From the NCBI RefSeq assembly GCF_017795745.1, contig NZ_CP059067.1, forward strand, positions 4,712,001 through 4,776,000: a stretch of DNA of 64,000 bases. Reading direction: 5' to 3'. The notes under the pieces are model-generated. The model was given only the letters and a program-made list of their open reading frames with translations. It had not been told where the DNA came from and made no database searches. The translations under genes were made by a program, and so were the position numbers. Of the stretch, positions 34,981 to 43,485 are shown in pieces. This DNA is from Rhizobacter sp. AJA081-3 (GTDB lineage Bacteria; Pseudomonadota; Gammaproteobacteria; Burkholderiales; Burkholderiaceae_C). Position 1 is the stretch's first letter. Each line of letters begins with the position of its first letter.

Positions 34981-35001
34981 AATTGGCCTGACCACTTGAC
35001 C
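34981..35001 (+). promoter_or_regulatory. Putative GntR operator, site 2 (upstream of mannonate dehydratase)
   Basis: The element reads AATTGG, then CCTGA, then CCACTTGACC, ending 11 bases before the ATG at 35013. The outer parts are identical to site 1 at 20576-20596; the inner five bases differ, and the 11-base core TGGCCTGACCA is the exact reverse complement of the site 1 core. Control of locus B by the GntR protein of locus A is inferred from this. Confidence 0.6.
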
Positions 35002-35012
35002 ACTGCCCTCCG

Positions 35013-36224
35013 ATGAAGATCACCGCCGCGCGCGTCATCGTCTGCTGCCCCGGGCGCAACTTCGTCACCCTGAAGATCGAGACCGACCAGGGCCTGACGG
35101 GCCTGGGCGATGCCACGCTCAACGGGCGCGAGCTCGCGGTGGTGAGCTACCTGACGGACCATGTCATCCCCTGCCTGATCGGCCGCGACGCGCACCAGAT
35201 CGAGGACATCTGGCAATACCTCTACCGCGGCGCCTACTGGCGGCGCGGGCCGGTGACGATGAGCGCCATCGCCGCCGTCGACACCGCGCTGTGGGACCTG
35301 AAGGCCAAGGCCGCCGGCATGCCGCTGTACCAGTTGCTCGGCGGCGCCAGCCGCACCGGCGTGATGGTCTACGGGCATGCCAACGGCCGCGACATCGAAC
35401 AGACCGTCGACGAGGTGCTGCGCTACAAGGAAGAAGGCTACAAGGCGATCCGCGCGCAGAGCGGCGTGCCGGGGCTGGAGAAGGTCTACGGCGTCGGCCG
35501 CGGCACGATGTTCTACGAGCCGGCCGATGCCGACCTGCCGAGCGAGCACGACTGGTCGACCGAGAAGTACCTGCGCCACACGCCCCAACTGTTCGAGGCG
35601 GTGCGCGCCGCCGTCGGCCCCGACACCCACCTGCTGCACGACGTGCACCACCGCCTCACGCCGATCGAGGCGGCGCGCCTGGGCAAGGACCTGGAGCCCC
35701 ATCGCCTGTTCTGGATGGAAGACGCCACGCCGGCGGAGAACCAGGAGGCCTTCCGCCTGATCCGCCAGCACACCACCACGCCGCTGGCGGTGGGCGAGGT
35801 GTTCAACACCATCTGGGACTGCAAGGACCTGATCCAGAACCAGCTGATCGACTACATCCGCACGACCGTCGTGCACGCCGGCGGCATCACCCACCTGCGG
35901 CGCATCGCCGACCTGGCAGCGATGTACCAGGTGCGTACCGGCAGCCATGGCGCGACGGACCTGTCGCCGGTGTGCATGGGCGCGGCGCTGCACTTCGACC
36001 TGTGGGTGCCGAACTTCGGCATCCAGGAGTACATGCGTCACACCGAGGAGACGGACGCGGTGTTCCCTCATGCGTACACCTTCGAGGACGGCTTCCTGCA
36101 CCCCGGCGAGACACCCGGCCACGGCGTCGAGATCGACGAAGCGCTGGCCGCGAGGTACCCCTACCAGCGCGCCTACCTGCCGGTGAACCGGCAGCAGCAC
36201 GACGGCACGCTGTGGCACTGGTGA
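35013..36224 (+). CDS. manD: D-mannonate dehydratase, enolase superfamily (ManD type)
   Basis: A 403-residue enolase-superfamily enzyme that dehydrates D-mannonate to 2-keto-3-deoxy-D-gluconate using Mg2+. Comparing from memory with the characterised Novosphingobium ManD, all active-site residues fall at the same numbers: Asn37, His122, Arg147, Tyr159, metal ligands Asp210, Glu236 and Glu262, plus His212, Arg283, His312, Asp316, Glu339 and a terminal Trp403. Residue 314 is Ala ([10 protein letters not shown]), the state linked to lower-efficiency members. It heads locus B: fructuronate reductase-type, Ldh-type and KDG kinase genes follow with overlaps. The GntR-like site lies just upstream. 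Confidence 0.95.
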   Translation: MKITAARVIVCCPGRNFVTLKIETDQGLTGLGDATLNGRELAVVSYLTDHVIPCLIGRDAHQIEDIWQYLYRGAYWRRGPVTMSAIAAVDTALWDLKAKAAGMPLYQLLGGASRTGVMVYGHANGRDIEQTVDEVLRYKEEGYKAIRAQSGVPGLEKVYGVGRGTMFYEPADADLPSEHDWSTEKYLRHTPQLFEAVRAAVGPDTHLLHDVHHRLTPIEAARLGKDLEPHRLFWMEDATPAENQEAFRLIRQHTTTPLAVGEVFNTIWDCKDLIQNQLIDYIRTTVVHAGGITHLRRIADLAAMYQVRTGSHGATDLSPVCMGAALHFDLWVPNFGIQEYMRHTEETDAVFPHAYTFEDGFLHPGETPGHGVEIDEALAARYPYQRAYLPVNRQQHDGTLWHW

Positions 36225-37624
36225 CTGCATTGGCGGACAAGGCCGGCCTGAGCGCCGGCATCGTGCACCTCGGGCTGGGCGCTTTCGCTCGCGCCCACCT
36301 GATCCCCGCCACCGAAGCGGCCATGGCCGCCAGCGGCGAGCGCGACTGGGGCGTGCTCGGCGTGTCTTTGCGCCATGCCGACGTGCGCGATGCGCTTGAG
36401 TCGAGCCGCTTCGACTACACCCTCGCGCTGCGCGACGCCGACGCGCACGGCACGCCGCGCGAGCGGCGCGAGCGGCTGCGTACGCTGCTCGGCGTGCTGG
36501 TCGCACCGGAAGACCCGCAGGCGGTGCTGGACGCCATCGCCGCACCGGCCACGCGCATCGTCAGCCTGACGGTCACCGAGAAGGGTTACCACCACGACCC
36601 CGCCACCGGCGCCTTGAAGCGCGACGACCCCGGCCTCGCCCACGACCTCGCGCACCCGCATTCGCCGCGCACGACGCTCGGCTTCCTGGTGCACGGCCTG
36701 GCGCTGCGACATGCGCGCGGGCTCGGCCCCGTGACCCTGCTGTCCTGCGACAACCTGCCCAGCAACGGCGCCACGCTGCGCGGCCTGGTGCTGGCCTTCG
36801 CGGCGCAGGTGGATGCGCGGCTGGCGGACTGGATCGCCAGCACCTGCCGCTTCCCGAACGACATGGTCGACCGCATCGTGCCGCGCAACGACGACCTCAC
36901 GGTGGTGACGGCCGAGCCCTTCTTCGACTGGGCCATCGAGGACGACTTCGCCGCCGGCCGGCCCGACTGGACGGTCTACGGCGCCCGCTTCGTCGTGCAG
37001 GCCGAACCCTTCGAGAAGCTCAAGCTGCGCATGGTCAACGGCGCCCACTCGACCATCGCCTACCTCGGCGTGGTGGCCGGCTGGGCCACGGTGGACTGCG
37101 CCATCCGCGAGCCGGCACTGCGGCGGGCCGTCGACGCGATGATGCGCGAGGAGATCGAGCCGACGCTGCACGGCCTGGCCGACCTGGACCTCGCCGCCTA
37201 CCGTGCCCGGCTGCTCGATCGTTTCGCCAACCCGGCGCTGGCGCACCGGACTCGGCAGATCGCCATGGACGGTTCGCAGAAGATCCCGCAGCGCTGGCTC
37301 GGCACGGTGCGCGACCGGCTGGCCGCTGGCGCGCCCATCGACCGGCTCGCGCTCGCGGTGGCGGCGTGGCTTCACTTCCTGCAAGGCGTCGACGAAGCCG
37401 GGAAGCCTTACCAGATCAACGACCCGCTGGCCGCAGAGCTGGCGGCGCTGCAGGCGCGCGCCGCCACCCAGGCGGACGAGATCGCGCGTGTGGCCACGTT
37501 GTGCGACTTCGCGCCGGTGTTCGGCGCGCTCGGCGGGGACCGGCGCTTCATCGAGGCCGTGGCGCGCCACACAGCGAGCCTGCGCGAACGCGGCGTGCTC
37601 TCCACGCTGGAGTCACTGCAATGA
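36221..37624 (+). CDS. Mannitol dehydrogenase-family protein, probable D-fructuronate (mannonate) oxidoreductase
   Basis: A 467-residue polyol-type long-chain dehydrogenase. It starts at GTG 36221, overlapping the ManD stop. The N-terminal Rossmann domain has [20 protein letters not shown] and [11 protein letters not shown]-like [12 protein letters not shown]. The catalytic signature is [18 protein letters not shown] with Lys, Asn and His. The C-terminal half has [18 protein letters not shown], and [13 protein letters not shown]. UxuB-type enzymes of this family reduce fructuronate to mannonate, the substrate of the ManD encoded just upstream, so this is the preferred role. Mannitol or arabinitol oxidation cannot be excluded. 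Confidence 0.9.
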   Translation: MTALADKAGLSAGIVHLGLGAFARAHLIPATEAAMAASGERDWGVLGVSLRHADVRDALESSRFDYTLALRDADAHGTPRERRERLRTLLGVLVAPEDPQAVLDAIAAPATRIVSLTVTEKGYHHDPATGALKRDDPGLAHDLAHPHSPRTTLGFLVHGLALRHARGLGPVTLLSCDNLPSNGATLRGLVLAFAAQVDARLADWIASTCRFPNDMVDRIVPRNDDLTVVTAEPFFDWAIEDDFAAGRPDWTVYGARFVVQAEPFEKLKLRMVNGAHSTIAYLGVVAGWATVDCAIREPALRRAVDAMMREEIEPTLHGLADLDLAAYRARLLDRFANPALAHRTRQIAMDGSQKIPQRWLGTVRDRLAAGAPIDRLALAVAAWLHFLQGVDEAGKPYQINDPLAAELAALQARAATQADEIARVATLCDFAPVFGALGGDRRFIEAVARHTASLRERGVLSTLESLQ

Positions 37625-38667
37625 GCGAAGCGCTCCTGCACGCCAGCGCCGAGACGCTCACCGACTGGGCCCTCGCCTGCCTGCGCCACTTCGAGCTGCC
37701 CGAGGACGACGCGCGCTGCCTCGCCGAAAGCCTGGTGCAGACCAGCCTGTGGGGCATCGACTCGCATGGCATCGCGCGCCTCACTCATTACCTGAACCGA
37801 CTCACGCACGGCTCCATCCAGGCGCGGCCCGACATCGTCGTCACGCGCAGCGGCCCGGGCACCGCGCAAGTCGCGGGCGATCGTGGCCTGGGGATCGTCG
37901 TCGCGCACCGCGCCAACCGCGTGGCCATCGAGCTGGCGCGAGAGAACGGCATCGGCGCGGTCGGCGTGAGCGATTCGTCGCACTGCGGCGCGGTCGGCCT
38001 GTACAGCCGCGTCGCGGCGCGCGAGGGGCTGATCGGCATGGCCTTCACGCATTCGGACAAGATCGCCGCGCCCTTCGGCGGGCACCGGCCCTTCCTCGGC
38101 ACCAACCCGATCTCGCTGGCCTTCCCGCGCGAGGGTGGCGAGCCGGTCTGCCTGGACATGGCCACCACCTCGATCCCCTGGAACCGCGTGATGAACGCGC
38201 GCCGCGAAGGCACCGCCATCGCACCCGGCGTGGCCGTGGACGCCGAAGGCCGCGATACCACCGACGCGCAGACCGCCAACGCGCTGCGCCCGCTGGGCGG
38301 GCCCGACTACGGCCACAAGGGCTACGGCCTGGCGCTGATCGTCGAGCTGCTGTGCGGGCCGCTGAACGGCAACCCCTACGGCCCGCAGATCGGCCCGATG
38401 TACGCCGAGCTGGAGCGGCCGCGGCGCATCGGCGCCTTCTTCGTCGCCATCGACCCGAAACGCTTCGCCGGCGGGCCGATGTTCGCGGCCACCGTCGAAC
38501 ACATGGCGCGCGCGCTGGCCGCCGAGCCGGGCGCGCCGCTGATGCCCGGCGATCCGGAGCTGGCAGCGCAAGCGAAGCGGCGCATCGACGGCATCCCGAT
38601 CGAGCCGGGCCTCGCCGCCGAGATGCGCTCGTGGAGCACGCGTCTCGGTGTAGCCTCGCCGCTATGA
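37621..38667 (+). CDS. Ldh-family (malate/L-lactate/ureidoglycolate type) NAD(P) oxidoreductase
   Basis: A 348-residue oxidoreductase of the LDH2/MDH2 family, distinct from classical lactate dehydrogenase. It contains SLWGIDSHGIARLTHYLNRL with the conserved His, GVSDSSHCGAVGLYSRVAA, FGGHRPFLGTNPISLAFPRE, GPDYGHKGYGLALIVELLCG. Enzymes of this family reduce 2-keto acids such as diketogulonate or act on malate, sulfolactate and other 2-hydroxyacids. Its place between fructuronate reductase- and KDG kinase-type genes favours a sugar-acid substrate. The ATG at 37621 overlaps the stop of the previous gene. Confidence 0.9.
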   Translation: MSEALLHASAETLTDWALACLRHFELPEDDARCLAESLVQTSLWGIDSHGIARLTHYLNRLTHGSIQARPDIVVTRSGPGTAQVAGDRGLGIVVAHRANRVAIELARENGIGAVGVSDSSHCGAVGLYSRVAAREGLIGMAFTHSDKIAAPFGGHRPFLGTNPISLAFPREGGEPVCLDMATTSIPWNRVMNARREGTAIAPGVAVDAEGRDTTDAQTANALRPLGGPDYGHKGYGLALIVELLCGPLNGNPYGPQIGPMYAELERPRRIGAFFVAIDPKRFAGGPMFAATVEHMARALAAEPGAPLMPGDPELAAQAKRRIDGIPIEPGLAAEMRSWSTRLGVASPL

Positions 38668-39614
38668 CGACGCCCCCCCTGGACGTGATCACGCTCGGCG
38701 AGACCATGGTCTCGTTCGCCGCGCACGAGGCCGGGCCGCTGGACGCGGCGGCTACCTTCACCAAGATCGTCGCCGGTGCCGAAAGCAACGTCGGTGTGGG
38801 CCTGGCGCGGCTCGGGCTGAAGGTGGCCTGGGTCAGCCGGCTCGGCGACGATTCCTTCGGCCGCTACATCCGCCGCGCGCTCGAAGCCGAGGGCATCGAC
38901 TGCACGGCGGTGGCCACCGACCCCACGCGGCCCACCGGCTTCATGCTCAAGTCGCGCGCGCTCGAAGGGCAGGACCCGGTGGTCGAGTACTTCCGCCGCG
39001 GGTCGGCCGCCAGCGCGCTGTCGGTGGCCGACTTCGACGAAGCGCGCTTTCTCTCGGCGCGGCACCTGCACGTCACCGGCATCACCCCGGCGCTGTCGCC
39101 AAGCTGCGCCGAGCTGGTCGAGCACGCGATGGCGGCGATGCGTGCGGCCGGCCGCACGGTGTCGTTCGACCCCAACCTGCGCCCGAAGCTGTGGCCGAGC
39201 CGCGAGGCGATGGCCGCGCACCTGAACCGCCTGGCCGGCCTGGCCGACTGGGTGCTGCCCGGCATCGCCGAGGGCCGCACGCTGACCGGGCTGGACACGC
39301 CGGAAGACATCGCCGCCTTCTACCTCGACCGGGGTGCGCGCGCGGTGCTGATCAAGCTCGGTGCCGAGGGCGCCTACTGGCGCACGCGCGAGGGTGCGGG
39401 CCGCGTTCCGGGCGTGCAGGTGACGAACATCGTCGACACCGTCGGCGCGGGCGATGCCTTCGCCGCCGGCGCGCTCAGCGGTCGGCTGGAGGGGCTGGAC
39501 TGGCCGCAGGCGCTGGCGCGCGCGAACTGGGTCGGCGCGCAGGTGATCCAGGTCGTCGGCGACATGGACGGGCTGCCGCGGCGCGACCGCCTGCCCGCCG
39601 CGCTGCGCGGCTGA
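38664..39614 (+). CDS. kdgK: 2-keto-3-deoxygluconate kinase (PfkB family)
   Basis: A 316-residue ribokinase-fold kinase. ATG 38664 overlaps the previous stop (ATGA). The N-terminus has ITLGETMVSFAAHEAGPLDA and VAGAESNVGVGLARLGLK with the sugar-binding Gly/Asn. The ATP/anion-hole signature is NIVDTVGAGDAFAAGALSG, with the catalytic Asp in GAGDAF. These are the PfkB signatures of KDG kinase. It phosphorylates KDG from the mannonate dehydratase to KDPG, which then needs an aldolase encoded elsewhere. It is the last gene of locus B. Confidence 0.92.
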   Translation: MTTPPLDVITLGETMVSFAAHEAGPLDAAATFTKIVAGAESNVGVGLARLGLKVAWVSRLGDDSFGRYIRRALEAEGIDCTAVATDPTRPTGFMLKSRALEGQDPVVEYFRRGSAASALSVADFDEARFLSARHLHVTGITPALSPSCAELVEHAMAAMRAAGRTVSFDPNLRPKLWPSREAMAAHLNRLAGLADWVLPGIAEGRTLTGLDTPEDIAAFYLDRGARAVLIKLGAEGAYWRTREGAGRVPGVQVTNIVDTVGAGDAFAAGALSGRLEGLDWPQALARANWVGAQVIQVVGDMDGLPRRDRLPAALRG

Positions 39615-39685
39615 GCACGCCGGGCCCCGGTTCGCGGGTGTGGCGCCAGTGGCCCGCGCAAACGCTTTTCGATAGTCTGCGGCGC

Positions 39686-42112
39686 ATGCCTGCCACCCCC
39701 GTGAACGCCCAAGCCGAACGGGATGCGCTGGCGCTGTTCGACACCGCGCTCGATGTCTCGCCCGGCGCGCGCGAGGCCTGGCTCGGCGAACGCTGCGCGG
39801 GGGACGAGGCCTTGCTGGCGCGGGTGCGTGCGCTGCTGCATGCCGACGCTGCGGGCAGCGTGCTCGTCGCGGGCAGCGTGGTCGAGGGTGTCGCCGCCGG
39901 TGGCGGCTCCGTCCTTCCGCCCGCCCAGGTCGGCCCCTACCGCCTCGAGGAGCTGATCGGCAGCGGCGGCATGGGCGCGGTCTACCGCGCCAGCCGCAAC
40001 GACGGCCTGTTCGAGCAGACGGTGGCCATCAAGTTCGTGCGCCCCCTCGGCGGCCGGGTTCCGGTCGAGGCCTTGATCGATGCCGAACGCCGCCTGCTCG
40101 CGCGCATGCAGCATCCGGGCATTGCGCGCATCCTCGACGGCGGCACCACCGCCGACGGCCTTCACTACCTCGTCATGGAGTTCGTGCGGGGCCTGCCGAT
40201 CGACGAGCACGCGACGCGACACGACCTCGATGCGCGCCGGCGCGTCGCGCTGCTGCGCGAGGTCTGCGATGCGGTGGCCGACGCCCATCGCCATCTCGTG
40301 CTGCACTGCGACCTCAAGCCGGCCAACATCCTCGTCGACGAATCGGGCGCGCCGAAGCTGATCGACTTCGGCATCGCACGGCTGCGCGATGTGATCGACC
40401 CCGCGCTGCCGCACGGCTTCACGCGCGACTACGCGAGCCCGCAGCGACTGGCCGGCGAACCGCCGACGGTGGCCGACGACGTCTATGCGCTGGGCGTGCT
40501 GCTGGTGGAGTTGCTGACGGGGCAACGGCCCGGCAACGCGGCATCCGCCGGGCCCGACGGCGCGCTCGACACCGAGCTCGCCGCCATCGCCCGGCAGGCG
40601 CTCGCCGAGTCCGCACAGGCGCGCTACGCCAGCGTCGACGCCTTCGCCGCCGACCTGCAGCGCTGGCTCGCCCTCCTGCCCGTCGCCGCGCTTCCCGGCC
40701 ACTGGCGCTATCGTGCGCGCAAGATGGTCCAGCGGCACCCCTGGCGCGTGGCGGCCGGCGCGCTGTCGCTCGGCGGCCTGGTGGTGGCGCTGGCCGTGAT
40801 CGCCACGCTCTATGCGCGTGCCGATGCCGCCCGGCGCGACGCCGAGCAGCGTTTCGGCGAGGTGCGTTCGCTGGCGAACTACATGCTCTTCGACCTGGAC
40901 GCGCGGCTGGAATCGACCCCCGGCACGACGGCCATCCGGCGCGGCCTGGTGGAGCGCAGCCAGCAGTACCTCGACACGCTCGCCGGCACGGCCGGCGACC
41001 GGCCGGAGCTGCAGCGCGAGGTGGCCGTCGGCCTCGGGCGGCTGGCCGAGATCCAGGGCGGCTGGGCGATCCCCAACCTGGGCGAACGCGCCGCGGCCCG
41101 GCCCACCTTCGAACGCGCCGAAGCGATGCTCACCGCGCTGGTGCAGCGCCGCCCGGGCGAATGGGCCTGGCGGCGCGACCTCGGCCGCGTCCAGCAGCGG
41201 CTGGGCGACTTCTACGGCGGCGTCGACAACGATGCGAGAAAGCAGCTGGCCAAGTCGCGCGAGGCCGAGGCGAACCTGCAGCGCGCGCTCGACGCCGCCG
41301 TGGCCATGAATGCCACGGCCCGCGACCAGGCCGAACTGCACACGCTGCTCAGCAGTGCGCGGCTGGCGCAGGCCTTCGCGATGGACTGGATCGACGAGTC
41401 GCCCGCCGCCATCGCGCTGGCCACGGCCGAGGAAGCGCGGCTGCTAGCCCTGCCCGATGCTCTGCGCGGCGAGATGGACTTCGGCTACCGCGCCGGCCGC
41501 GCCGCCGGGCAGCTCGGCGACTCGCTGTTCTTCCTCGACCGCTTCGAGGAATCGCTGGCCGCCTACCGGCGTGCCCAGCAAGCTTATGCGCAGGCGCTGG
41601 AGCGCACGCCGAACGACCGACGCCTGCTCGACGGCTCCGCGGTGAGCCGCTGGGCCTCGTCGCTGGCGCTGAGTGAGCTCGGCCGGCACGGCGAGGCGCT
41701 GGGCGACAACGACACCGGGCTGGCGATGGTCACCCGCCTGATCGCGCTCGACCCCGGCAATGACAACGCACAGCGCCTGATGCTGATCCTGCGCAGCGAC
41801 CGATCCATGCTGCTGGGCCGCCTGTCGCGACACGACGAGGCGATCGCGCTGGCCGAGGACGTGCTGCGCGAACGTCGCGCCCGCGCGATGCGCGCGCCCG
41901 ACATCTCCGAGCCGGCGCGCGATGCCGTGGTGCCGCTGCATGCGCTGGCCGACCTGTACTGGCGCCAGGGCGACGCGGCGGCCGCCTGCGCCGCCTCGCG
42001 CCGCGCGATCGCCGCCTGGGCCGAGTACGAGAAGCGCTGGGGGCTGACGGAGCTCGACCGCAAGCAGAACGCCGAGAAGGAGCGCGAGGCGGGGCAGCGC
42101 TGCAGCCGCTGA
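39686..42112 (+). CDS. Transmembrane Ser/Thr protein kinase with C-terminal tetratricopeptide-like region
   Basis: An 808-residue kinase. An N-terminal 85-residue leader with ALFDTALDVSPGAREAWLGE precedes the kinase domain, as in many bacterial kinases paired with ECF sigma factors. The glycine loop GSGGMGAVYRA is near residue 92, AIKFVRP holds the ATP lysine. The catalytic loop reads LHCDLKPANIL near 206, with Cys in place of the usual Arg, and DFGIARL near 227. One transmembrane helix spans about 352-375 (ALSLGGLVVALAVIATLY). The extracytoplasmic part is TPR-like: repeats such as LADLYWRQGDAAAACAASRR. It faces a convergent ECF sigma gene nine bases away. Confidence 0.93.
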   Translation: MPATPVNAQAERDALALFDTALDVSPGAREAWLGERCAGDEALLARVRALLHADAAGSVLVAGSVVEGVAAGGGSVLPPAQVGPYRLEELIGSGGMGAVYRASRNDGLFEQTVAIKFVRPLGGRVPVEALIDAERRLLARMQHPGIARILDGGTTADGLHYLVMEFVRGLPIDEHATRHDLDARRRVALLREVCDAVADAHRHLVLHCDLKPANILVDESGAPKLIDFGIARLRDVIDPALPHGFTRDYASPQRLAGEPPTVADDVYALGVLLVELLTGQRPGNAASAGPDGALDTELAAIARQALAESAQARYASVDAFAADLQRWLALLPVAALPGHWRYRARKMVQRHPWRVAAGALSLGGLVVALAVIATLYARADAARRDAEQRFGEVRSLANYMLFDLDARLESTPGTTAIRRGLVERSQQYLDTLAGTAGDRPELQREVAVGLGRLAEIQGGWAIPNLGERAAARPTFERAEAMLTALVQRRPGEWAWRRDLGRVQQRLGDFYGGVDNDARKQLAKSREAEANLQRALDAAVAMNATARDQAELHTLLSSARLAQAFAMDWIDESPAAIALATAEEARLLALPDALRGEMDFGYRAGRAAGQLGDSLFFLDRFEESLAAYRRAQQAYAQALERTPNDRRLLDGSAVSRWASSLALSELGRHGEALGDNDTGLAMVTRLIALDPGNDNAQRLMLILRSDRSMLLGRLSRHDEAIALAEDVLRERRARAMRAPDISEPARDAVVPLHALADLYWRQGDAAAACAASRRAIAAWAEYEKRWGLTELDRKQNAEKEREAGQRCSR

Positions 42113-42121
42113 TCGCCCGGC

Positions 42122-42679
42122 TCAAGGCCCCAGCGCGTCGTGCAGCCAGGCGCGGGCTGCGCGCCAGCGGCGCTTGACCGTGGCGGCCGAGCTACCGTCG
42201 AGCAGCGCGATCTCCTCGACCGTCATGCCGCCGAAGTAGCGACGCTCGACCAGCAGCGCCAGCTCCGGAGACACCTCGGCCAGGCGCTCCAGCGCTTCGT
42301 GCAGCGCCTCGACGTCGAGATCCGAGCGTGGCTCATCGGCAATCGTCGACACCAGCGTGACCTGCACGCCGGCGTCGCGCCGCGCCGCGCCCTCGTGGCG
42401 CACGTGGTCGAGCAGCACCTGCCGCATCACCTGGCCGGAGTAGGCGAGGAAGTGGGCACGGTCGCGTGCCGAGACATGGTCCTGCCCCATCAGCTTGAGC
42501 GCGGCGCCGTGGACGAGCTCGGTCGGCGCCAGCTGGTGGCGCATGCGGTCGCCGGCCAGCATCCGCCGCGCCAGGCGGCGCAGCTCCTGATAGACAGCGG
42601 CCAGCAGCGCATCGCGCGCGTGCGCGTCGCCGTCGGCGGCCTGGCGCAGCAGCTCGGTGACGGCGGGTTCAGGGTTCAT
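42122..42679 (-). CDS. ECF-subfamily sigma-70 factor (TIGR02999/ECF43-like)
   Basis: A 185-residue sigma factor with regions sigma2 and sigma4 only. Region 2 includes ELRRLARRMLAGDRMRHQLA, PTELVHGAALKLMGQDH and FLAYSGQVMRQVLLDHVRHE, the form seen in the planctomycete-like ECF group that is genetically linked to Ser/Thr kinases. Region 4 has ELALLVERRYFGGMTVEEIA and SSAATVKRRWRAARAWLHDA as the HTH. ATG 42679 is preferred; a GTG at 42703 is possible. No anti-sigma factor is seen beside it. The kinase gene converges on it, so phosphorylation of the sigma factor is a likely control, as in related Xanthomonas and Vibrio systems. Confidence 0.92.
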   Translation of the reverse strand: MNPEPAVTELLRQAADGDAHARDALLAAVYQELRRLARRMLAGDRMRHQLAPTELVHGAALKLMGQDHVSARDRAHFLAYSGQVMRQVLLDHVRHEGAARRDAGVQVTLVSTIADEPRSDLDVEALHEALERLAEVSPELALLVERRYFGGMTVEEIALLDGSSAATVKRRWRAARAWLHDALGP

Positions 42680-42787
42680 CGCGGGCCGTGGTGTGCGGCT
42701 CACTCTAGCCCAGCCGCGGCCGCCGTTACAAAAAAGATCGGCACGGCGTGATCCGTTCTCAACGGGTTTTGCGCCTCTACCAGGACA

Positions 42788-42808
42788 GGCGGGCCATGGG
42801 TGCCCGCC
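42788..42808 (+). repeat. Hairpin in the leader of the secreted-protein gene
   Basis: Arms GGCGGGC and GCCCGCC pair around seven bases, ending 21 bases before the ATG at 42830. A GAGGAGG site lies between. It might affect translation or mRNA stability of the gene. Confidence 0.25.
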
Positions 42809-42829
42809 GTCCCGGACCGAGGAGGCCCC

Positions 42830-43453
42830 ATGTCCCCGAACTCAAGCCGTCTGCCTCTGATCGCCGCCGCCCTTGTCGTGCTGACCGGGCCCGCCGCCGC
42901 GCAGGACTACGACGCGATGCTCCGGCAGCAGATCCAGCTGATGAACGCGAACATCGCGCGCGGTCAGCAGATGGTCGAGAACAACGTGCGCCAGCGCATG
43001 GCCGACCCGCAGGTGCAGGCCGGCTACCGGCAGCACCTGGCGCAGATGCGCGCCGCCGGCCGCCCACCGATGGACTACCCGACCTACACCTACAACTGGA
43101 TCTACACGAACGGCTACTCCGCGCAGGGCATCGCCCATGCGCGCGCCACCGAGGCCGGCATCGCCAGCGCCGAGCAGGCCAAGGTCCAGCAGCTGCGCGA
43201 GGCCGAGCGCCAGCGCGGCGCGGCACAGCAGCAGCAGCGCGACAGCTACGCACGCAACCAGCAGGAGGCCGGCCGCCAGCTCACCGGCCAGAGCACCTAC
43301 CTCGCGCCGAACGGTGCGGCCCTCGTGCTGCCGCACACCTGGCAGCCGAACACGCAGCACGTGCACCAGGGCCAGACCTACCGCGTGGACGCCAGCGGCC
43401 AGTACCAGGTGCTGGCAGCCAACGGCTGGTGGGTCCCGCTGCAAGCACGCTGA
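42830..43453 (+). CDS. Secreted protein of unknown function
   Basis: A 207-residue exported protein. The signal peptide ends near residue 25 (LIAAALVVLTGPAAAQDY). The mature part is rich in Gln, Arg and Ala: QQIQLMNANIARGQQMVEN and a coiled-coil-prone AEQAKVQQLREAERQRG region near the middle, with tyrosines in YPTYTYNWIYTNGYSAQG. The C-terminal part has VLPHTWQPNTQHVHQGQTYR and WWVPL, resembling a small beta domain that may bind a ligand. I do not recognise the family. A GAGGAGG site precedes the ATG. It lies downstream of, and divergent from, the ECF sigma gene, so it may be one of its targets. Confidence 0.82.
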   Translation: MSPNSSRLPLIAAALVVLTGPAAAQDYDAMLRQQIQLMNANIARGQQMVENNVRQRMADPQVQAGYRQHLAQMRAAGRPPMDYPTYTYNWIYTNGYSAQGIAHARATEAGIASAEQAKVQQLREAERQRGAAQQQQRDSYARNQQEAGRQLTGQSTYLAPNGAALVLPHTWQPNTQHVHQGQTYRVDASGQYQVLAANGWWVPLQAR

Positions 43454-43485
43454 GCCCCGGCCCATCACCCCAAGGAGGAACGACG

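Noticed and set aside
39191-39685. Fusion of KDG kinase to the Ser/Thr kinase
   Set aside because: The Ser/Thr kinase frame stays open into kdgK, but in a different frame from it; the ATG at 39686 begins the recognisable sequence.
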